DNA from: a candidate division LCP-89 bacterium B3_LCP
Lineage (GTDB): Bacteria; Electryoneota; B3-LCP
DNA length: 64,000 bases
Assembly (NCBI GenBank): GCA_005223185.1
Contig: NJBN01000003.1
Coordinates: 124,001 to 188,000 of the forward strand
Direction: 5' to 3'
The position numbers and the translations under genes are program-made. The notes under the pieces were generated by a model that was given only the letters and a program-made list of their open reading frames with translations, made no database searches and was not told the origin of the DNA. Shown piece after piece: positions 17,351 to 27,132 of the stretch (its first letter is position 1; each line of letters starts with the position of its first letter).

Positions 17351-18292
17351 TCAACATCGGGGATCAACACCCCGGGTGCTTAAATCTCCTGCCTCCTCTT
17401 TCCCTCTTACAACCTCAACTATCTTCGTTAGATCATCAACCGTATTGATAACTCCCGCACCCTCCTTACGCAGCATCTCATTACCCATTACTTTTTCTGA
17501 AACAGTACCGAAGCTCTGTACGAACACGGGTCTCCCTAATTTTTTAGCATGGGATACTGTATCAAGAGTACTCGAATGCAATTTCGCCTCCATAACCAGA
17601 ACTGCTTTAGCTTGCGCGGCAACTAACCTGTTGCGCGCAGTACATGCCTGCCCCATCCAATCTGATTCCGGTGGCTGTTCAGAAATTACAACTACCTTAT
17701 CTCCCAAGTTTGTCCAATCGCTGACACCAACATCTTTCAGCGGCCCAATGTCAAATTTATTGATCCCACAACCGGGAATGATCAGTGTTCTCCCCTCGCC
17801 TTTCAATGCTCCCAGGTGACCGTTGATGTCAACACCGGTCGCATATCCGGAAACAACGGTAACTTGATTCCCTGCGAAAAATTCCGCATATTCCTGCGCT
17901 CGTCTTTGTGATACCTCGCTGCAATCTCGACTGCCGATAATAGCCACAGCGGAGTCATCCTGCGGTTTCAAATCACCTACCTGATACAGCAACGGTGAAG
18001 GATTAGTTGCCTCTCGTAGCCTGCCGGGATATTCCGCATCCAGGTTGGTGATTATCTTAACCCCTTTCCCGGTGAGCTCCTTTACTTTCGCTTCGGTTGC
18101 ATCCAACGTCTGTCCGGCGCGGCAGATAGCCTCGGCGGTTCGTTCATCCAATCCAGGTATATCCTGAATCTCATTTAAGGGAGCTTCCAGAGCACGCTTC
18201 AGACTGCCAAAACGTCTGACCAACTGATCGAAAATGGCTCCGCCTAATCCTTCTATGGAAGCCAGATGAACCCAGTAAATCTTCTCTTCCAT
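17351..18292 (-). CDS. dprA: DNA-processing protein DprA/Smf
   Basis: 313 residues. An N-terminal helix-hairpin-helix-like region (IPGLDERTAEAIC, near 45-60) precedes the Rossmann-like DprA core. The core contains VAIIGSRDCSEVSQRRAQEYA, VVSGYATGVDINGHLGAL, RTLIIPGCGI and RNRLVAAQAKAVLVMEA. DprA loads RecA on incoming single-stranded DNA during natural transformation and is also widespread in non-competent bacteria. The stop is only one base from recO, so the two recombination genes are probably one unit. A ComEA-like protein is encoded at 24.9 kb. Confidence 0.88.
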   Translation of the reverse strand: MEEKIYWVHLASIEGLGGAIFDQLVRRFGSLKRALEAPLNEIQDIPGLDERTAEAICRAGQTLDATEAKVKELTGKGVKIITNLDAEYPGRLREATNPSPLLYQVGDLKPQDDSAVAIIGSRDCSEVSQRRAQEYAEFFAGNQVTVVSGYATGVDINGHLGALKGEGRTLIIPGCGINKFDIGPLKDVGVSDWTNLGDKVVVISEQPPESDWMGQACTARNRLVAAQAKAVLVMEAKLHSSTLDTVSHAKKLGRPVFVQSFGTVSEKVMGNEMLRKEGAGVINTVDDLTKIVEVVRGKEEAGDLSTRGVDPRC

Positions 18293-18293
18293 G

Positions 18294-19061
18294 CTATTTA
18301 CCTTTTCCCCAGTAAACCTCGTCCAATATTTTCCAGCTTTCGAAACTTCTGATGGTCGGAACGTGATACCTGAAATATCGCAAAAAAAGTGCCTCTATCT
18401 TACGACCCGTTATGGCATTGACCACCATGCGCGGCGCAGCCTCAAAAGGACATTGCCCCAAAAACCGTAAGACACCCCAGACCTCTCCGCTCGAAGGTAC
18501 AACGTGAGAAGGGTCAATTTTGTGTTTATCACAGAGGAAGCCACCTGCAGAAAGGTCGAAGGACTTAATAGTGCCCTTTTTATCACAACCTATACATCCA
18601 CCTAAGCTGAAACCGAAACCCAGGCTGCGGGAAACATCCAGTAAACTTTTCCACCGCAATGTCCAGGGATTGTTGGGATACAGATTCAGCGCCTCGAACG
18701 TTTGAATTAAATAATTATAAAGATCAGCATTTTCCTCTTCATCTGCAGTTGTCCGCAGAATCGTTTCGCCTATTGAGAGGGCTGTGTACATCCGCGAAAA
18801 GTCAGCCCGCATATCCGAAAAAGTATCAATCAGGTCAAAACTCTTGAAGTTCTGCAGGTTTCTGCTGTCCTTATGATAATATTGCAGTTCAACCCGGTTC
18901 AGAGTCTCCAATCCCCCGGGAAATTTCTTAACGCCCTTTCTGCCACCCTTAAAGAGGAGGGACACTTTGCCTTTATTCCCCGTATATGCAACTAAGATTT
19001 TTGAAGTTTCACTAAAGGGGCGCTGCTGTAAAATGATTCCTTCGGTTTTTATCAGGGGCAT
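18294..19061 (-). CDS. recO: DNA repair protein RecO
   Basis: 255 residues. The N-terminal OB-fold is MPLIKTEGIILQQRPFSETS...GKVSLLFKGGRKG. A central helical region follows. The zinc site is formed by C-I-G-C near 150 and the later LCDKH segment. RecO anneals DNA and mediates RecA loading with RecR in the RecFOR pathway. The gene lies between mgtE and dprA on the minus strand. Confidence 0.93.
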   Translation of the reverse strand: MPLIKTEGIILQQRPFSETSKILVAYTGNKGKVSLLFKGGRKGVKKFPGGLETLNRVELQYYHKDSRNLQNFKSFDLIDTFSDMRADFSRMYTALSIGETILRTTADEEENADLYNYLIQTFEALNLYPNNPWTLRWKSLLDVSRSLGFGFSLGGCIGCDKKGTIKSFDLSAGGFLCDKHKIDPSHVVPSSGEVWGVLRFLGQCPFEAAPRMVVNAITGRKIEALFLRYFRYHVPTIRSFESWKILDEVYWGKGK

Positions 19062-19096
19062 ATTTGCTTGAAAATTCGTGCGATAATCCGGATAGA

Positions 19097-20449
19097 TCAG
19101 GTCAATACCATCATGGCAAACCCTAAATAGATCAGCAAACCCAGTATATCGATAGCTGTCGTGACAAAAGGTCCCATTGCCAGAGCAGGATCTATTTTGA
19201 TCCGTTTCATTAAGATCGGGGCAGACGCGCCTAACACTGATGCGATGCAGATATTTATAAGCAGAATAAATCCCAGCAGTATCCCTAAATTAAATTCCTG
19301 CAACCAGAATGAAACAATTCCCCCCAGTACTATCCCCAGTACCAGACCGTTCAACAAAGCAACGCGAATCTCTTTAAAGATGCGAGGTAATAAATCCCTC
19401 AAACCGATCTCGCCTGTTGCCAGTCCTCTGACCACAATGGAAGAAGATTGAATTGCGGTGCTTCCCGCCATGGCAGTAATCACCGGCACGAAGAAAGCCA
19501 GAGCTATTACTTCCAGTAACGTTGCCTGAAAATGGTGCATAACGGTCGCTGCGATCAGCCCTCCTGCTAACCCTGTTAACAACCAGGGGAAGCGTTCTCG
19601 AAACACTTTGAAAGTTGACCTTTCACCAGGATCCTCATCCCTGGTACCAGCGATAATGGACAGGTCTTCTTCCGCCTCTTCTGTCAAAACGTCAACAATG
19701 TCATCAACTGTGATGCGGCCGACCAATCTGCTATAATCATCTATAACAGGCAGTGAAACGAGATCATATTTACGGAAAATATTGGCAACGTCTTCCTGGT
19801 CCAACGAAGTCGGCACCGCTATCATATCATCCTCTATGAGTTCACTAACGGGGGTTTTCGGGGGAGCAAGTATAAACTGCCTCAAGTTTAACACCCCACG
19901 AAGAATGCCATCCGCTGAAACAATATAGACGTTATAAATATCTTCGACGCCCTCATTCTCCACTAAGTCCCGCAATTCCTGCACCGCTTGACGAACAGTT
20001 GAATCCTCCTTGACAGAAGCCACTTCCAGCGCCATGATGCCGCCAGCGGTGTCTTCTTCATAGGTTAAAAGGCGGCGTACGTCGCGTTGTGATTCAACAT
20101 CAAGAGTATCCAGGACTTTTTGTGCTTTTTCATCATCCAGGGAGCCGATGACATCCGCAGCATCATCAGAATCAAGTTCATCGACCAGACGACCTATTTC
20201 CCCTTCCGACAGAGCGTCTAACAACTCCTCTTGTGCAGGTTCATCAAGTTCCACAAGAACTTCCGGAGTGATCTCTTCGGGTAAGAGATCCCAGACGAAG
20301 TTCTGCCCTTGACGATCCAATCGCAGAAATAGTGAAGCGATGTCCGAAGGGTGAAGACTACCTAAAACTTCCCGGAGTTTGTCCACTTCCCCATCGTGAA
20401 CCAACTGCTGAATTCTGCGGTGAAATTCTGTCAGACTGCTTTCTGTCAT
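19097..20449 (-). CDS. mgtE: Magnesium transporter MgtE
   Basis: 450 residues, the family length. The order is the cytoplasmic MgtE N domain (about 5-130, repeated acidic LDELDSDDAADVIGSLDDEK), a CBS pair (about 135-255, with VSLPVIDDYSRLVGRITVDD), and five membrane helices (about 285-450) with AMAGSTAIQSSSIVVRGLATG. MgtE is an Mg2+ channel gated by Mg2+ binding to the N and CBS domains. It is 13 bases downstream of rsmA and probably co-transcribed. No magnesium riboswitch was seen in this short gap. Confidence 0.95.
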   Translation of the reverse strand: MTESSLTEFHRRIQQLVHDGEVDKLREVLGSLHPSDIASLFLRLDRQGQNFVWDLLPEEITPEVLVELDEPAQEELLDALSEGEIGRLVDELDSDDAADVIGSLDDEKAQKVLDTLDVESQRDVRRLLTYEEDTAGGIMALEVASVKEDSTVRQAVQELRDLVENEGVEDIYNVYIVSADGILRGVLNLRQFILAPPKTPVSELIEDDMIAVPTSLDQEDVANIFRKYDLVSLPVIDDYSRLVGRITVDDIVDVLTEEAEEDLSIIAGTRDEDPGERSTFKVFRERFPWLLTGLAGGLIAATVMHHFQATLLEVIALAFFVPVITAMAGSTAIQSSSIVVRGLATGEIGLRDLLPRIFKEIRVALLNGLVLGIVLGGIVSFWLQEFNLGILLGFILLINICIASVLGASAPILMKRIKIDPALAMGPFVTTAIDILGLLIYLGFAMMVLT

Positions 20450-20462
20450 TCGGTGGTTGTCA

Positions 20463-21293
20463 CTAATTTCTTATCAAATTAAATAACCTGATGAATTCTT
20501 CTGCCGATAAATCTTCCGGTCTTTGGGTGAAATCAAAGCTTGTGTTTGCCCAATCCTGCCGGATCCACGTTAATCCTTTTAGGGTGTTCTTCAGCATCTT
20601 CCGCCGCTGGCGAAATACAGTGTGAACGAGATCTCTGAAAAGATGATAATCTGCTACTTTATATTTCTCTTGCGGGAAGAATGTCAACCTAATCACAGAA
20701 GACATAACCTTAGGCGGCGGAACGAATGCATTCGGCGGTACGTCGAAGAGAACCTCTGCCTCCGCCACAAGGGAACGAAACACGGTAATCCCACCGTAAT
20801 CACGTCCCCCCGGCCCGGCGCATATTCTGTAAGCAACCTCTCGCTGTAACATTAATGTTGCCGAATCTAAGTTGTGATCACCAGTCTTCTGAATATCGCC
20901 AGCAATTTCAAATATATAAAATAGAATCGAACTGGATAGCGAATAGGGAATATTACCAACGATTTTAACCCGGGATACATCTTCTGAAAGGTATTTACGC
21001 AGGTCATATTCTAAAAAATCACCGAAGATCAGGTTTAAACCCGGATGCCCGCCGAAAGCACTCGTTAAGGACTTCATTAACCTTGCGTCCAATTCGACAG
21101 CAGTTACCTTATGACTCTGTTTTAAGAGAAATCGCAATAGCACCCCACGTCCAGGCCCGATCTCCACAACCCTGTCTTCCCACCTGAGCCTCAAGGATTC
21201 GACTATTTGCGATGCTATCTCTTCATCCTGAAGAAAATGCTGCCCCAATTCTTTCAAGGGTCTGGGACCGTGCAATCGCGGCGCATTACGCAC
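20463..21293 (-). CDS. rsmA: 16S rRNA dimethyladenosine transferase RsmA/KsgA
   Basis: 276 residues. The N-terminal signature LKELGQHFLQDEEIA, SAM-binding motif I VVEIGPGRGVLL, motif IV NIPYSLSSSILF and the C-terminal helical domain are all present. The enzyme dimethylates two adjacent adenines near the 3' end of 16S rRNA during small-subunit maturation. Its start overlaps the end of rsmD by 8 bases, so two rRNA methyltransferase genes are translationally coupled. Confidence 0.96.
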   Translation of the reverse strand: MRNAPRLHGPRPLKELGQHFLQDEEIASQIVESLRLRWEDRVVEIGPGRGVLLRFLLKQSHKVTAVELDARLMKSLTSAFGGHPGLNLIFGDFLEYDLRKYLSEDVSRVKIVGNIPYSLSSSILFYIFEIAGDIQKTGDHNLDSATLMLQREVAYRICAGPGGRDYGGITVFRSLVAEAEVLFDVPPNAFVPPPKVMSSVIRLTFFPQEKYKVADYHLFRDLVHTVFRQRRKMLKNTLKGLTWIRQDWANTSFDFTQRPEDLSAEEFIRLFNLIRN

Positions 21294-21849
21294 GGCTGTT
21301 TTTCCGATGATGTGAATCTGATCTTCCTATAAAATAAACCACAGTATCACCGAACTGCCGTCTGTCTATCTGAATCAAATCATCTATGATCGCGATAGTA
21401 TGAAACCGGTCCGTTTCAAGCACTAACATGGTTTCCGGTCCAACAGCTTTCGAAACTGAAAATACATCGATCAATTGACCTAAGTTCACATTGGCGTATG
21501 GTGGATCGCAGAAGATCCAGTCGAAGGTGATATCAATACTTCGCAGAAATTTTATGCTATCCTGCTTGATTACCTGTACCTGTGGTAATTCCTTTCCTGC
21601 CAGATTATCTTTAATGCAGGCAATAGATCTCTTCGAGATATCCACGAACCATGCTTCCTTAGCGCCGCGAGACAGGGCTTCGATACCAAGTGATCCCGAC
21701 CCTGCGTACAGATCTAAAATTCTTAAGTCTGCTGCGCTTCCCAAAATGGAAAAAACTGCTTCCTTAACTCGGTCAGTAGTAGCGCGCACACCGTCACAAG
21801 CCCGCAAGGGCTGACTGCGCCATATTCCGGAAATAACTCGCATAGGCAT
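21286..21849 (-). CDS. rsmD: 16S rRNA (guanine-N2)-methyltransferase RsmD
   Basis: Motif I is ILDLYAGSGSLGIEALSRGA and the catalytic motif is FCDPPYAN. The N-terminal MRVISGIWRSQPL is the normal RsmD beginning. The frame is open to an ATG at 21885, but that ATG lies inside the terminator hairpin of the preceding gene (21862-21883). The start is therefore placed at MPMRVISG (21849) or MRVISG (21843). The enzyme methylates G966 of 16S rRNA. About 187 residues, family-typical. Confidence 0.92.
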   Translation of the reverse strand: MPMRVISGIWRSQPLRACDGVRATTDRVKEAVFSILGSAADLRILDLYAGSGSLGIEALSRGAKEAWFVDISKRSIACIKDNLAGKELPQVQVIKQDSIKFLRSIDITFDWIFCDPPYANVNLGQLIDVFSVSKAVGPETMLVLETDRFHTIAIIDDLIQIDRRQFGDTVVYFIGRSDSHHRKNSRA

Positions 21850-21883
21850 AAATGAGAAAAAGGGGACCCGTAGAAAGGTCCCC
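21850..21883 (-). terminator. Rho-independent terminator between the 430-residue gene and rsmD
   Basis: GGGGACC/GGTCCCC stem with an 8-base loop, followed on the minus strand by TTTTTCTCATT. It ends the gene whose stop is at 21911 and sits directly before the rsmD start. Confidence 0.8.
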
Positions 21884-21910
21884 ATCGTGATTTTTTAGGG
21901 ACGACAGAAT

Positions 21911-23203
21911 CTACAGTTCTAATACGGTGCGGTATTGATCTTCACCCCAGGGGACTAAAATAAACCTGTATATAGCGTATTTCTTGAGAGCAATATCACC
22001 TAAGAACTGCATCACCGATGATTCCGCACCGGTGAAGATGAGTTCCTCGTTCTTCAACCCAAGCTTCTTACCCAGGGCAATAATGTCAGCTTTGACAGGC
22101 GTTATTGAAGCATCCCCTGATTCGCTTACTAACCGCCCGCTGACAATTCCGTGCACTAAGCCATCGTACGGCGGTACTTTCTGTGTCTTTGCTTCCTTCA
22201 GAGAACCGCCCTTCGCGATATGCTCAAGGGCTTCCTGTAAACGGAGCTCTTCGCCATTGGCTAACTGGCAAAGGAAGCGATCTCCGGTGAAGGAGATTAA
22301 GTCTAACTTCCCCCCTGCATTGATAGTCATAAACATTTCTGAAACAAGTTCCATGCGTTTACTCATAACCGCCCATGGACTTGCTGTCAAGACATCATCC
22401 TGAGTCGCTTCCGCAGGCGTTTCAGCAATGTGTTGGGCTATATCTGGGGGCGTTTCCGCTTGGGTCTGTTCCTCTAAGTGCGTAACCGGTTCAGGAAATC
22501 CTTCCTGTCCCGGAGGTGGAGTAAGCTTTAACCATACGAAATATATTGCCACCACTAACGCGACGAGGAGTAATATTCCGACAAACCAACTCGGCCGGGA
22601 ACCACGCGCACGATCCTTAGGAATCGGTTTTGATTTTTTAGCTCTTCGTGCCGGAGTTTTTCTTTCAGGCGTTCGTTTTTCTGGCCCAGGAAGGGACCTC
22701 TCAGGTGATTCCAGCAGGTTAATCCCTTCCCAGGGATCGCCAGCCAGAAAGAGACCGGAAAGCTTGAACCCAGCCTTCTGAGCCACCTCTTCAAGAGAAT
22801 TCAGCAAACGAAGACGTAACGCGGCAACTATGATTTTGTCATCAGCGCTGAAGGCAAAGTTAAAGCGGTAGTTATCCTTAGAATCTATCAACGCTTTGGA
22901 TAACTCCCACTGCAGGTGTTCCTGCAGATCCTCATCGGAAAGAGTGGGGTCCGGAACGCTGTGAGTAACCCCCCATAACTCGGGAATAATCAGGTCAACC
23001 TGGGACTCAGGGACGCCTGAATCGGCATAGAGCTGAGCTAAGGCAACCAACAGCCGATGCCTGTCTTCTTCTTCGATCAGCACGAGCGGGTTGAGCTCGA
23101 AATCCAATTCAATCTTACCGATCGGTACACCTTCCGCCTCAGATACACCCTTCTTTTCAGAGAGGGTGATCTCGTTTAATTGCATTCTTAGGGAAAGCGG
23201 CAT
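21911..23203 (-). CDS. Unrecognised single-pass membrane protein, possibly pilus/secretion-assembly like
   Basis: 430 residues. An N-terminal cytoplasmic part (about 1-195) has an alternating pattern reminiscent of PilM/GspL actin-like domains (LVALAQLYADSGVPESQVDL, LQWELSKALIDSKDNYRFNF). A basic Pro-rich linker (about 165-200), one membrane helix (about 203-225, FVGILLLVALVVAIYFVWL) and an extracytoplasmic acidic/Pro linker follow. The C-terminal domain (about 275-430) contains an SLKEAKTQKVPPYDGLV segment, similar in layout to PilN/GspL periplasmic domains. The layout suggests an inner-membrane platform component, but no family signature is certain. The gene directly follows another unrecognised membrane-anchored protein and ends in a terminator. 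Confidence 0.6.
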   Translation of the reverse strand: MPLSLRMQLNEITLSEKKGVSEAEGVPIGKIELDFELNPLVLIEEEDRHRLLVALAQLYADSGVPESQVDLIIPELWGVTHSVPDPTLSDEDLQEHLQWELSKALIDSKDNYRFNFAFSADDKIIVAALRLRLLNSLEEVAQKAGFKLSGLFLAGDPWEGINLLESPERSLPGPEKRTPERKTPARRAKKSKPIPKDRARGSRPSWFVGILLLVALVVAIYFVWLKLTPPPGQEGFPEPVTHLEEQTQAETPPDIAQHIAETPAEATQDDVLTASPWAVMSKRMELVSEMFMTINAGGKLDLISFTGDRFLCQLANGEELRLQEALEHIAKGGSLKEAKTQKVPPYDGLVHGIVSGRLVSESGDASITPVKADIIALGKKLGLKNEELIFTGAESSVMQFLGDIALKKYAIYRFILVPWGEDQYRTVLEL

Positions 23204-23250
23204 AATGTCACCCAGTGGCAGATGGAACGTTGAAGGCGATTTCGAACAGA

Positions 23251-24777
23251 TTATTTCTGTTCACTCCAGGATAAATCGCCATTTTCTACATGCCCGTGAT
23301 TCTCAGTCGGACCTACACCGAAGATTTTCTGGATAAGAGAGCGGTCCGGTTTATGATACACTGAATCTATCGGACAGCGGATTGTTACACCGATTGTATC
23401 TACTTTAGCTATATAATACGATTCCTCGTAGCTGACTCGCGTTGTCAGAAGCTGAAATTCTTCCAGGCTTTTCAGAACCATACTTAATGAATCAACATGC
23501 GCCAGAAAAACCGCTTGACGAATACGCAGTGAGTCCTGCCAATTTGCCATTGTATCAGCGGGCACGGTAATGGTATAATCGCCGCTCACTTCGAACTCGT
23601 CTTTACGCTTAACTTCGGAGACCTTCTTGATAAAGTGGGAAACCAGCAGGGAATCTTTCTTTTCTATTAACGATGAATCTTCAGCAACGATGACCAGGAC
23701 TTCCGCCAATGCGTCGGTTTTTAAGTTATGATTGAAAAGGTCAACCATCAGAGTGTCGCGGGAAATATTCGTTTCCAGGGAATCCTTATGTACCAGGAAC
23801 TTGGCAACGCCTTCCAACCTGGATCGTACATTGACATTAAGCTTATATGGCATTCTGGACGTGGTACAGAGTTCCAGGGAATCCACCGGAAGTGAAATGA
23901 CAGCATCTGACGCCTTCATTAAAACAGGTTCCGGCATAATCCAGCTATAATTGATATGGCTGTTTGCCCAGATCAGCATGGCGTGATCTGTGACATTCTT
24001 TTCACGTGCCATTACGGTGATAGGAGTCTCTGCCGTTAAAACCAGAATGGATACCGGTATCTTGATGAATTCCCTATGAGGCACCACATATACATGAACG
24101 GAATCCAACAGGAGAGAATCCCTTTCCATCACCACAAGTCTGGTGGTATCAGCTTTGAAATGCGACAGGTGAAACTCATCGCTGAAATCCAGCAGCAATG
24201 AATCGCGGCCCTCGCTGGCGTCACGTGTCAACCTTTCAATTTCATAGCGTGCCTGATCTATAAGCACAGAATCCGTACGAATAAATTCGAGATATTCTCC
24301 TAAATCATCTACGTAACCCTGATTCTTGAGGCCGTGTTCACGCACCACATATACATGAATGGAATCCAACAGGAGAAAAACCCATTCCATCACCACACGT
24401 CTGATGGTATCAGCCTTGAAATGAGACAGGTGAAACTCATCGCTGAAATCCAGCAGCAATGAATCGCGGCCCTCGCTGGCATCGCGCACTAAACTCTCGA
24501 TTTCATAGCGTGGCGGATCCACAAGTACCGAATCCGTACGAATAAATTCGAGATATTCTCCCAAACTGTCAACGTAACCCTGATGCTTGTAACTGTATTC
24601 ACGCACCACGTAGGATAGGTTTTCCATCTGAAGCTGGCAAGTAATCTTCTCTTCATCCTGAACCTTCCACTCAGCTCTAGGGAACAGAATGCTGACCATC
24701 ATCAGGAAGAGAAAAACCACTATCAGAAGCTTAAAGATTATTGATCCTTTAGGATGTAGAGCTTTATCCACCGCCAT
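23251..24777 (-). CDS. Unrecognised membrane-anchored protein with an 87-residue tandem duplication
   Basis: ATG 24777 is chosen because GGAGG lies five bases upstream; an ATG nine codons earlier lacks such a site. The 508-residue product starts MAVDKALHPKGS, then one membrane helix (IIFKLLIVVFLFLMMVSILF). Two nearly identical 87-residue units follow, containing QGYVDSLGEYLEFIRTDSVL and DASEGRDSLLLDFSDEFHLS. The remainder is beta-rich, with the words DSLLL/DSLE recurring. The product is probably periplasmic and anchored in the inner membrane. It is 47 bases upstream of the 430-residue membrane protein, and both may belong to one envelope complex. No known family was recognised. Confidence 0.65.
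   Translation of the reverse strand: MAVDKALHPKGSIIFKLLIVVFLFLMMVSILFPRAEWKVQDEEKITCQLQMENLSYVVREYSYKHQGYVDSLGEYLEFIRTDSVLVDPPRYEIESLVRDASEGRDSLLLDFSDEFHLSHFKADTIRRVVMEWVFLLLDSIHVYVVREHGLKNQGYVDDLGEYLEFIRTDSVLIDQARYEIERLTRDASEGRDSLLLDFSDEFHLSHFKADTTRLVVMERDSLLLDSVHVYVVPHREFIKIPVSILVLTAETPITVMAREKNVTDHAMLIWANSHINYSWIMPEPVLMKASDAVISLPVDSLELCTTSRMPYKLNVNVRSRLEGVAKFLVHKDSLETNISRDTLMVDLFNHNLKTDALAEVLVIVAEDSSLIEKKDSLLVSHFIKKVSEVKRKDEFEVSGDYTITVPADTMANWQDSLRIRQAVFLAHVDSLSMVLKSLEEFQLLTTRVSYEESYYIAKVDTIGVTIRCPIDSVYHKPDRSLIQKIFGVGPTENHGHVENGDLSWSEQK
24082..24603 (-). repeat. 261-bp tandem repeat, two units
   Basis: Two direct repeats with a 261-base period: the word CACCACATATACATGAA starts at 24082 and 24343, and CACCACGTA begins the flank at 24604. 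The units differ by scattered substitutions only and keep the reading frame, encoding the 87-residue duplication in the surrounding gene. Confidence 0.85.
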
Positions 24778-24890
24778 ATTTCCTCCAGGTATTTCAACCT
24801 TCAATAATGCGCATAAAGGTCATTACACCTGATCGAATCCCTAAGTACCGTTATCGCTTTCTAGATTCGATCTTTCGGTATGTTATTGAT

Positions 24891-25340
24891 TTATTTATCC
24901 TGATTTTCTGAAAAACAGAGAACCAGAGGTTTTATTTTTTCAAATCTCTTGGGGCCGATGCCCTTAACCTGTAGAAGATCTTCGATCTTGCTGAACCCGC
25001 CGCTTGCATCACGCGCCATTAATATTCTTTCAGCTAAAACCGGTCCTATTCCCGGGAGATTTTCAAGCTGATAGCGCGTGGCGGTGTTAAGTTCGATGAG
25101 CCCCCCTTCTACCAGTGTATCATTATAAACTACAGTATGATCAGCGCTGCTGCTTCTTTCAAAAGCCAGTCTGATTGATTCAACAGCCGCCGAATCCTCC
25201 GCATTCAGTTCGACTGTCGAAGGCAATGAACTCTGCTGATAATACCGGTAAACAGTCCCGACGATTACTGCCGCGCAGATGAGAATGACAGCTCTTCTCT
25301 CCCCCGGCGTGAATCCCCACGACAAGAATCCTTTTTTCAT
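24891..25340 (-). CDS. ComEA-like helix-hairpin-helix protein
   Basis: 149 residues. A short cytoplasmic start and one membrane helix (about 14-32, [15 protein letters not shown]) are followed by a linker. A C-terminal double helix-hairpin-helix domain (about 82-140) contains [20 protein letters not shown], then [20 protein letters not shown]. This is the ComEA architecture: a membrane-anchored DNA receptor for transformation, or a related DNA-binding envelope protein. The start overlaps the dnaJ stop by 4 bases, an odd partnership that implies co-transcription with the heat-shock genes. dprA is also present nearby. Confidence 0.85.
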   Translation of the reverse strand: MKKGFLSWGFTPGERRAVILICAAVIVGTVYRYYQQSSLPSTVELNAEDSAAVESIRLAFERSSSADHTVVYNDTLVEGGLIELNTATRYQLENLPGIGPVLAERILMARDASGGFSKIEDLLQVKGIGPKRFEKIKPLVLCFSENQDK

Positions 25341-26491
25341 GACCGGAAAGCTTCCTTAACCTTTCCGAAAAACGACCTTTCCCCCTCTTTTGGATTAACC
25401 CCTTCACACTCAGCTAATTCCTGAAATATCTTGCGCTCATCGGGGGTGAGTTTCGTCGGTGTGTAAAGGTTTACCACAACTAATTGGTCACCGGAACCAG
25501 CGCCATTTAAATGCTTAATCCCTTTACCTTTAAGCCTCAAGACTTTCCCGTGCTGCACACCTGATGGAACGGTAATTTTAACCCTGCCACTCAGAGTGGG
25601 AACTTCAATATCATCTCCCAGAGCAGCTTGTGGGAAAGACAGTAGCAGGTTGTAAACAACATCATCCCGGTGTCTTTCAAACGTCTTATGCTGCTGTTCC
25701 TCTATTACTATAAATACATCTCCATTGGGACCGCCCCTTAAGCCTGCATTACCCTGACCGCGCAGCGTCAGGTAATTCCCGCTCTGTACGCCAGCCGGAA
25801 TATTTACGGATAGGGTTACATCCCCCTTTTGACGACCTTCACCGCCGCATTGGGAGCATTTATTCTCAATGACCTCCCCTGTACCACTACACTGCGGACA
25901 GGTGGAAGCTTGTACAAACTGCCCCAAAAATGACCTGGACACACGCCGCACTTCACCTCTGCCCTGGCAGGTGGGACACCTGCTTGGTGAAGCTCCCTTG
26001 GCAGCACCGGAACCGCTGCATTCATCGCAAGTCTTAAGTTTGGAAATCTTTATCTTCTTCGTGGTTCCAGTAGCGATATCCTCAAGTTTTAATTTCAATG
26101 ATATCTGGAGATCGCTGCCCCGGTAAGCGCGCCTTCCCCCCTGAAAGCCGTGTCCACCACCGCCGAAAAGATCACTGAAATTCCCGAATCCGCCCTCCAT
26201 GAATATGCGCAGAGCATCGGACAGATCGAAATCGAAACCACCGCCGCCGCCAAATCCACTCATATTGCCAGGATCTACGTGACCAAAACGGTCGTAGCGG
26301 GCACGCTTCTCAGGATCGGACAAAACAGCGTACGCCTCTCCAACTGTTTTGAAACTCTCCTCAGCGGTTTTGTCGTCTTTATTCTTATCCGGGTGGTACT
26401 TGATCGCCAATTTACGGTAAGCCTTCTTGATCTCTTCGGCGTCCGCCTGGCGATCCACCCCTAAAACTTCGTAGTAATCTTCTTTAGCCAC
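25337..26491 (-). CDS. dnaJ: Chaperone protein DnaJ
   Basis: 384 residues with full type-I DnaJ architecture. The J-domain (1-70) has the HPD motif in YHPDKNKDD, followed by a Gly/Phe-rich linker (75-125). Four zinc repeats follow ([32 protein letters not shown]), then the C-terminal peptide-binding domain. It stimulates DnaK ATPase and delivers clients. It follows grpE after 11 bases. dnaK itself is not in this window. Confidence 0.97.
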   Translation of the reverse strand: MAKEDYYEVLGVDRQADAEEIKKAYRKLAIKYHPDKNKDDKTAEESFKTVGEAYAVLSDPEKRARYDRFGHVDPGNMSGFGGGGGFDFDLSDALRIFMEGGFGNFSDLFGGGGHGFQGGRRAYRGSDLQISLKLKLEDIATGTTKKIKISKLKTCDECSGSGAAKGASPSRCPTCQGRGEVRRVSRSFLGQFVQASTCPQCSGTGEVIENKCSQCGGEGRQKGDVTLSVNIPAGVQSGNYLTLRGQGNAGLRGGPNGDVFIVIEEQQHKTFERHRDDVVYNLLLSFPQAALGDDIEVPTLSGRVKITVPSGVQHGKVLRLKGKGIKHLNGAGSGDQLVVVNLYTPTKLTPDERKIFQELAECEGVNPKEGERSFFGKVKEAFRS

Positions 26492-26502
26492 GATTATCCA
26501 TA

Positions 26503-27093
26503 TTAAGCAGAAACAACCACTTTCGCATGACGAATTACCCTATCACCTAACAGGTAGCCGCGCTGGTGTTCCTGCAGAACTATACCTGCTTCTGTCCCGT
26601 CTTCTTCCTGCTGCATCAGCGCCTCGTGATATTCAGGATCGAAGGGATGCCCAACCGCATCGATCGGTTTTAAACCGCGGGCTTCTAAACTTTCCCACAG
26701 TTTCTCCCGGATGAGTTTTGCCCCTTCTAAAAGGCTGGTTTCATCGTCCTCTTCACCGCTCGCTAAAAGACGGTCAAAATCATCCAATACAGGCAGAATG
26801 TCATTTATGAGGGCTTCTCCGGCGCTCCTGATCAGTGATTGGAATTCCTGCTGTTTCCGCTTCTTGAAATTCTCAAATTCCGCCGCTTTACGCAGGTACA
26901 GGTTCTTATATTCGTCTAACTCAAGCTTGAGGTTTTGACGTTCATCGTCCTCATCCAATATCACCTCATCCACAGGTTCAGTAACCTTCTCATCATCTGC
27001 GGATTCTTCCGGAAATTGCTCCTCTGAATCAACTAGATTTTCATCCGGATGATTAGATTTCTGCAACTCTTCTTTATCTCTATCTTCAGCCAT
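26503..27093 (-). CDS. grpE: Nucleotide exchange factor GrpE
   Basis: 196 residues. An acidic disordered N-terminus (1-55), a long coiled coil ([31 protein letters not shown]) and the C-terminal beta-domain are present. The beta-domain contains the GrpE signature [20 protein letters not shown]...[17 protein letters not shown]. It exchanges ADP on DnaK. It lies between hrcA and dnaJ. Confidence 0.97.
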   Translation of the reverse strand: MAEDRDKEELQKSNHPDENLVDSEEQFPEESADDEKVTEPVDEVILDEDDERQNLKLELDEYKNLYLRKAAEFENFKKRKQQEFQSLIRSAGEALINDILPVLDDFDRLLASGEEDDETSLLEGAKLIREKLWESLEARGLKPIDAVGHPFDPEYHEALMQQEEDGTEAGIVLQEHQRGYLLGDRVIRHAKVVVSA

Positions 27094-27132
27094 ACTCTAA
27101 AATTGCCAGAAGCTTATTTTATATCTAAACGG

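Noticed and set aside
21850-21885. Upstream ATG of RsmD at 21885
   Set aside because: It falls within the terminator stem of the previous gene, and the extra residues are not part of the family.
24082-24603. CRISPR-like repeat
   Set aside because: Only two long in-frame units of 261 bases with no spacers; it is a coding duplication.
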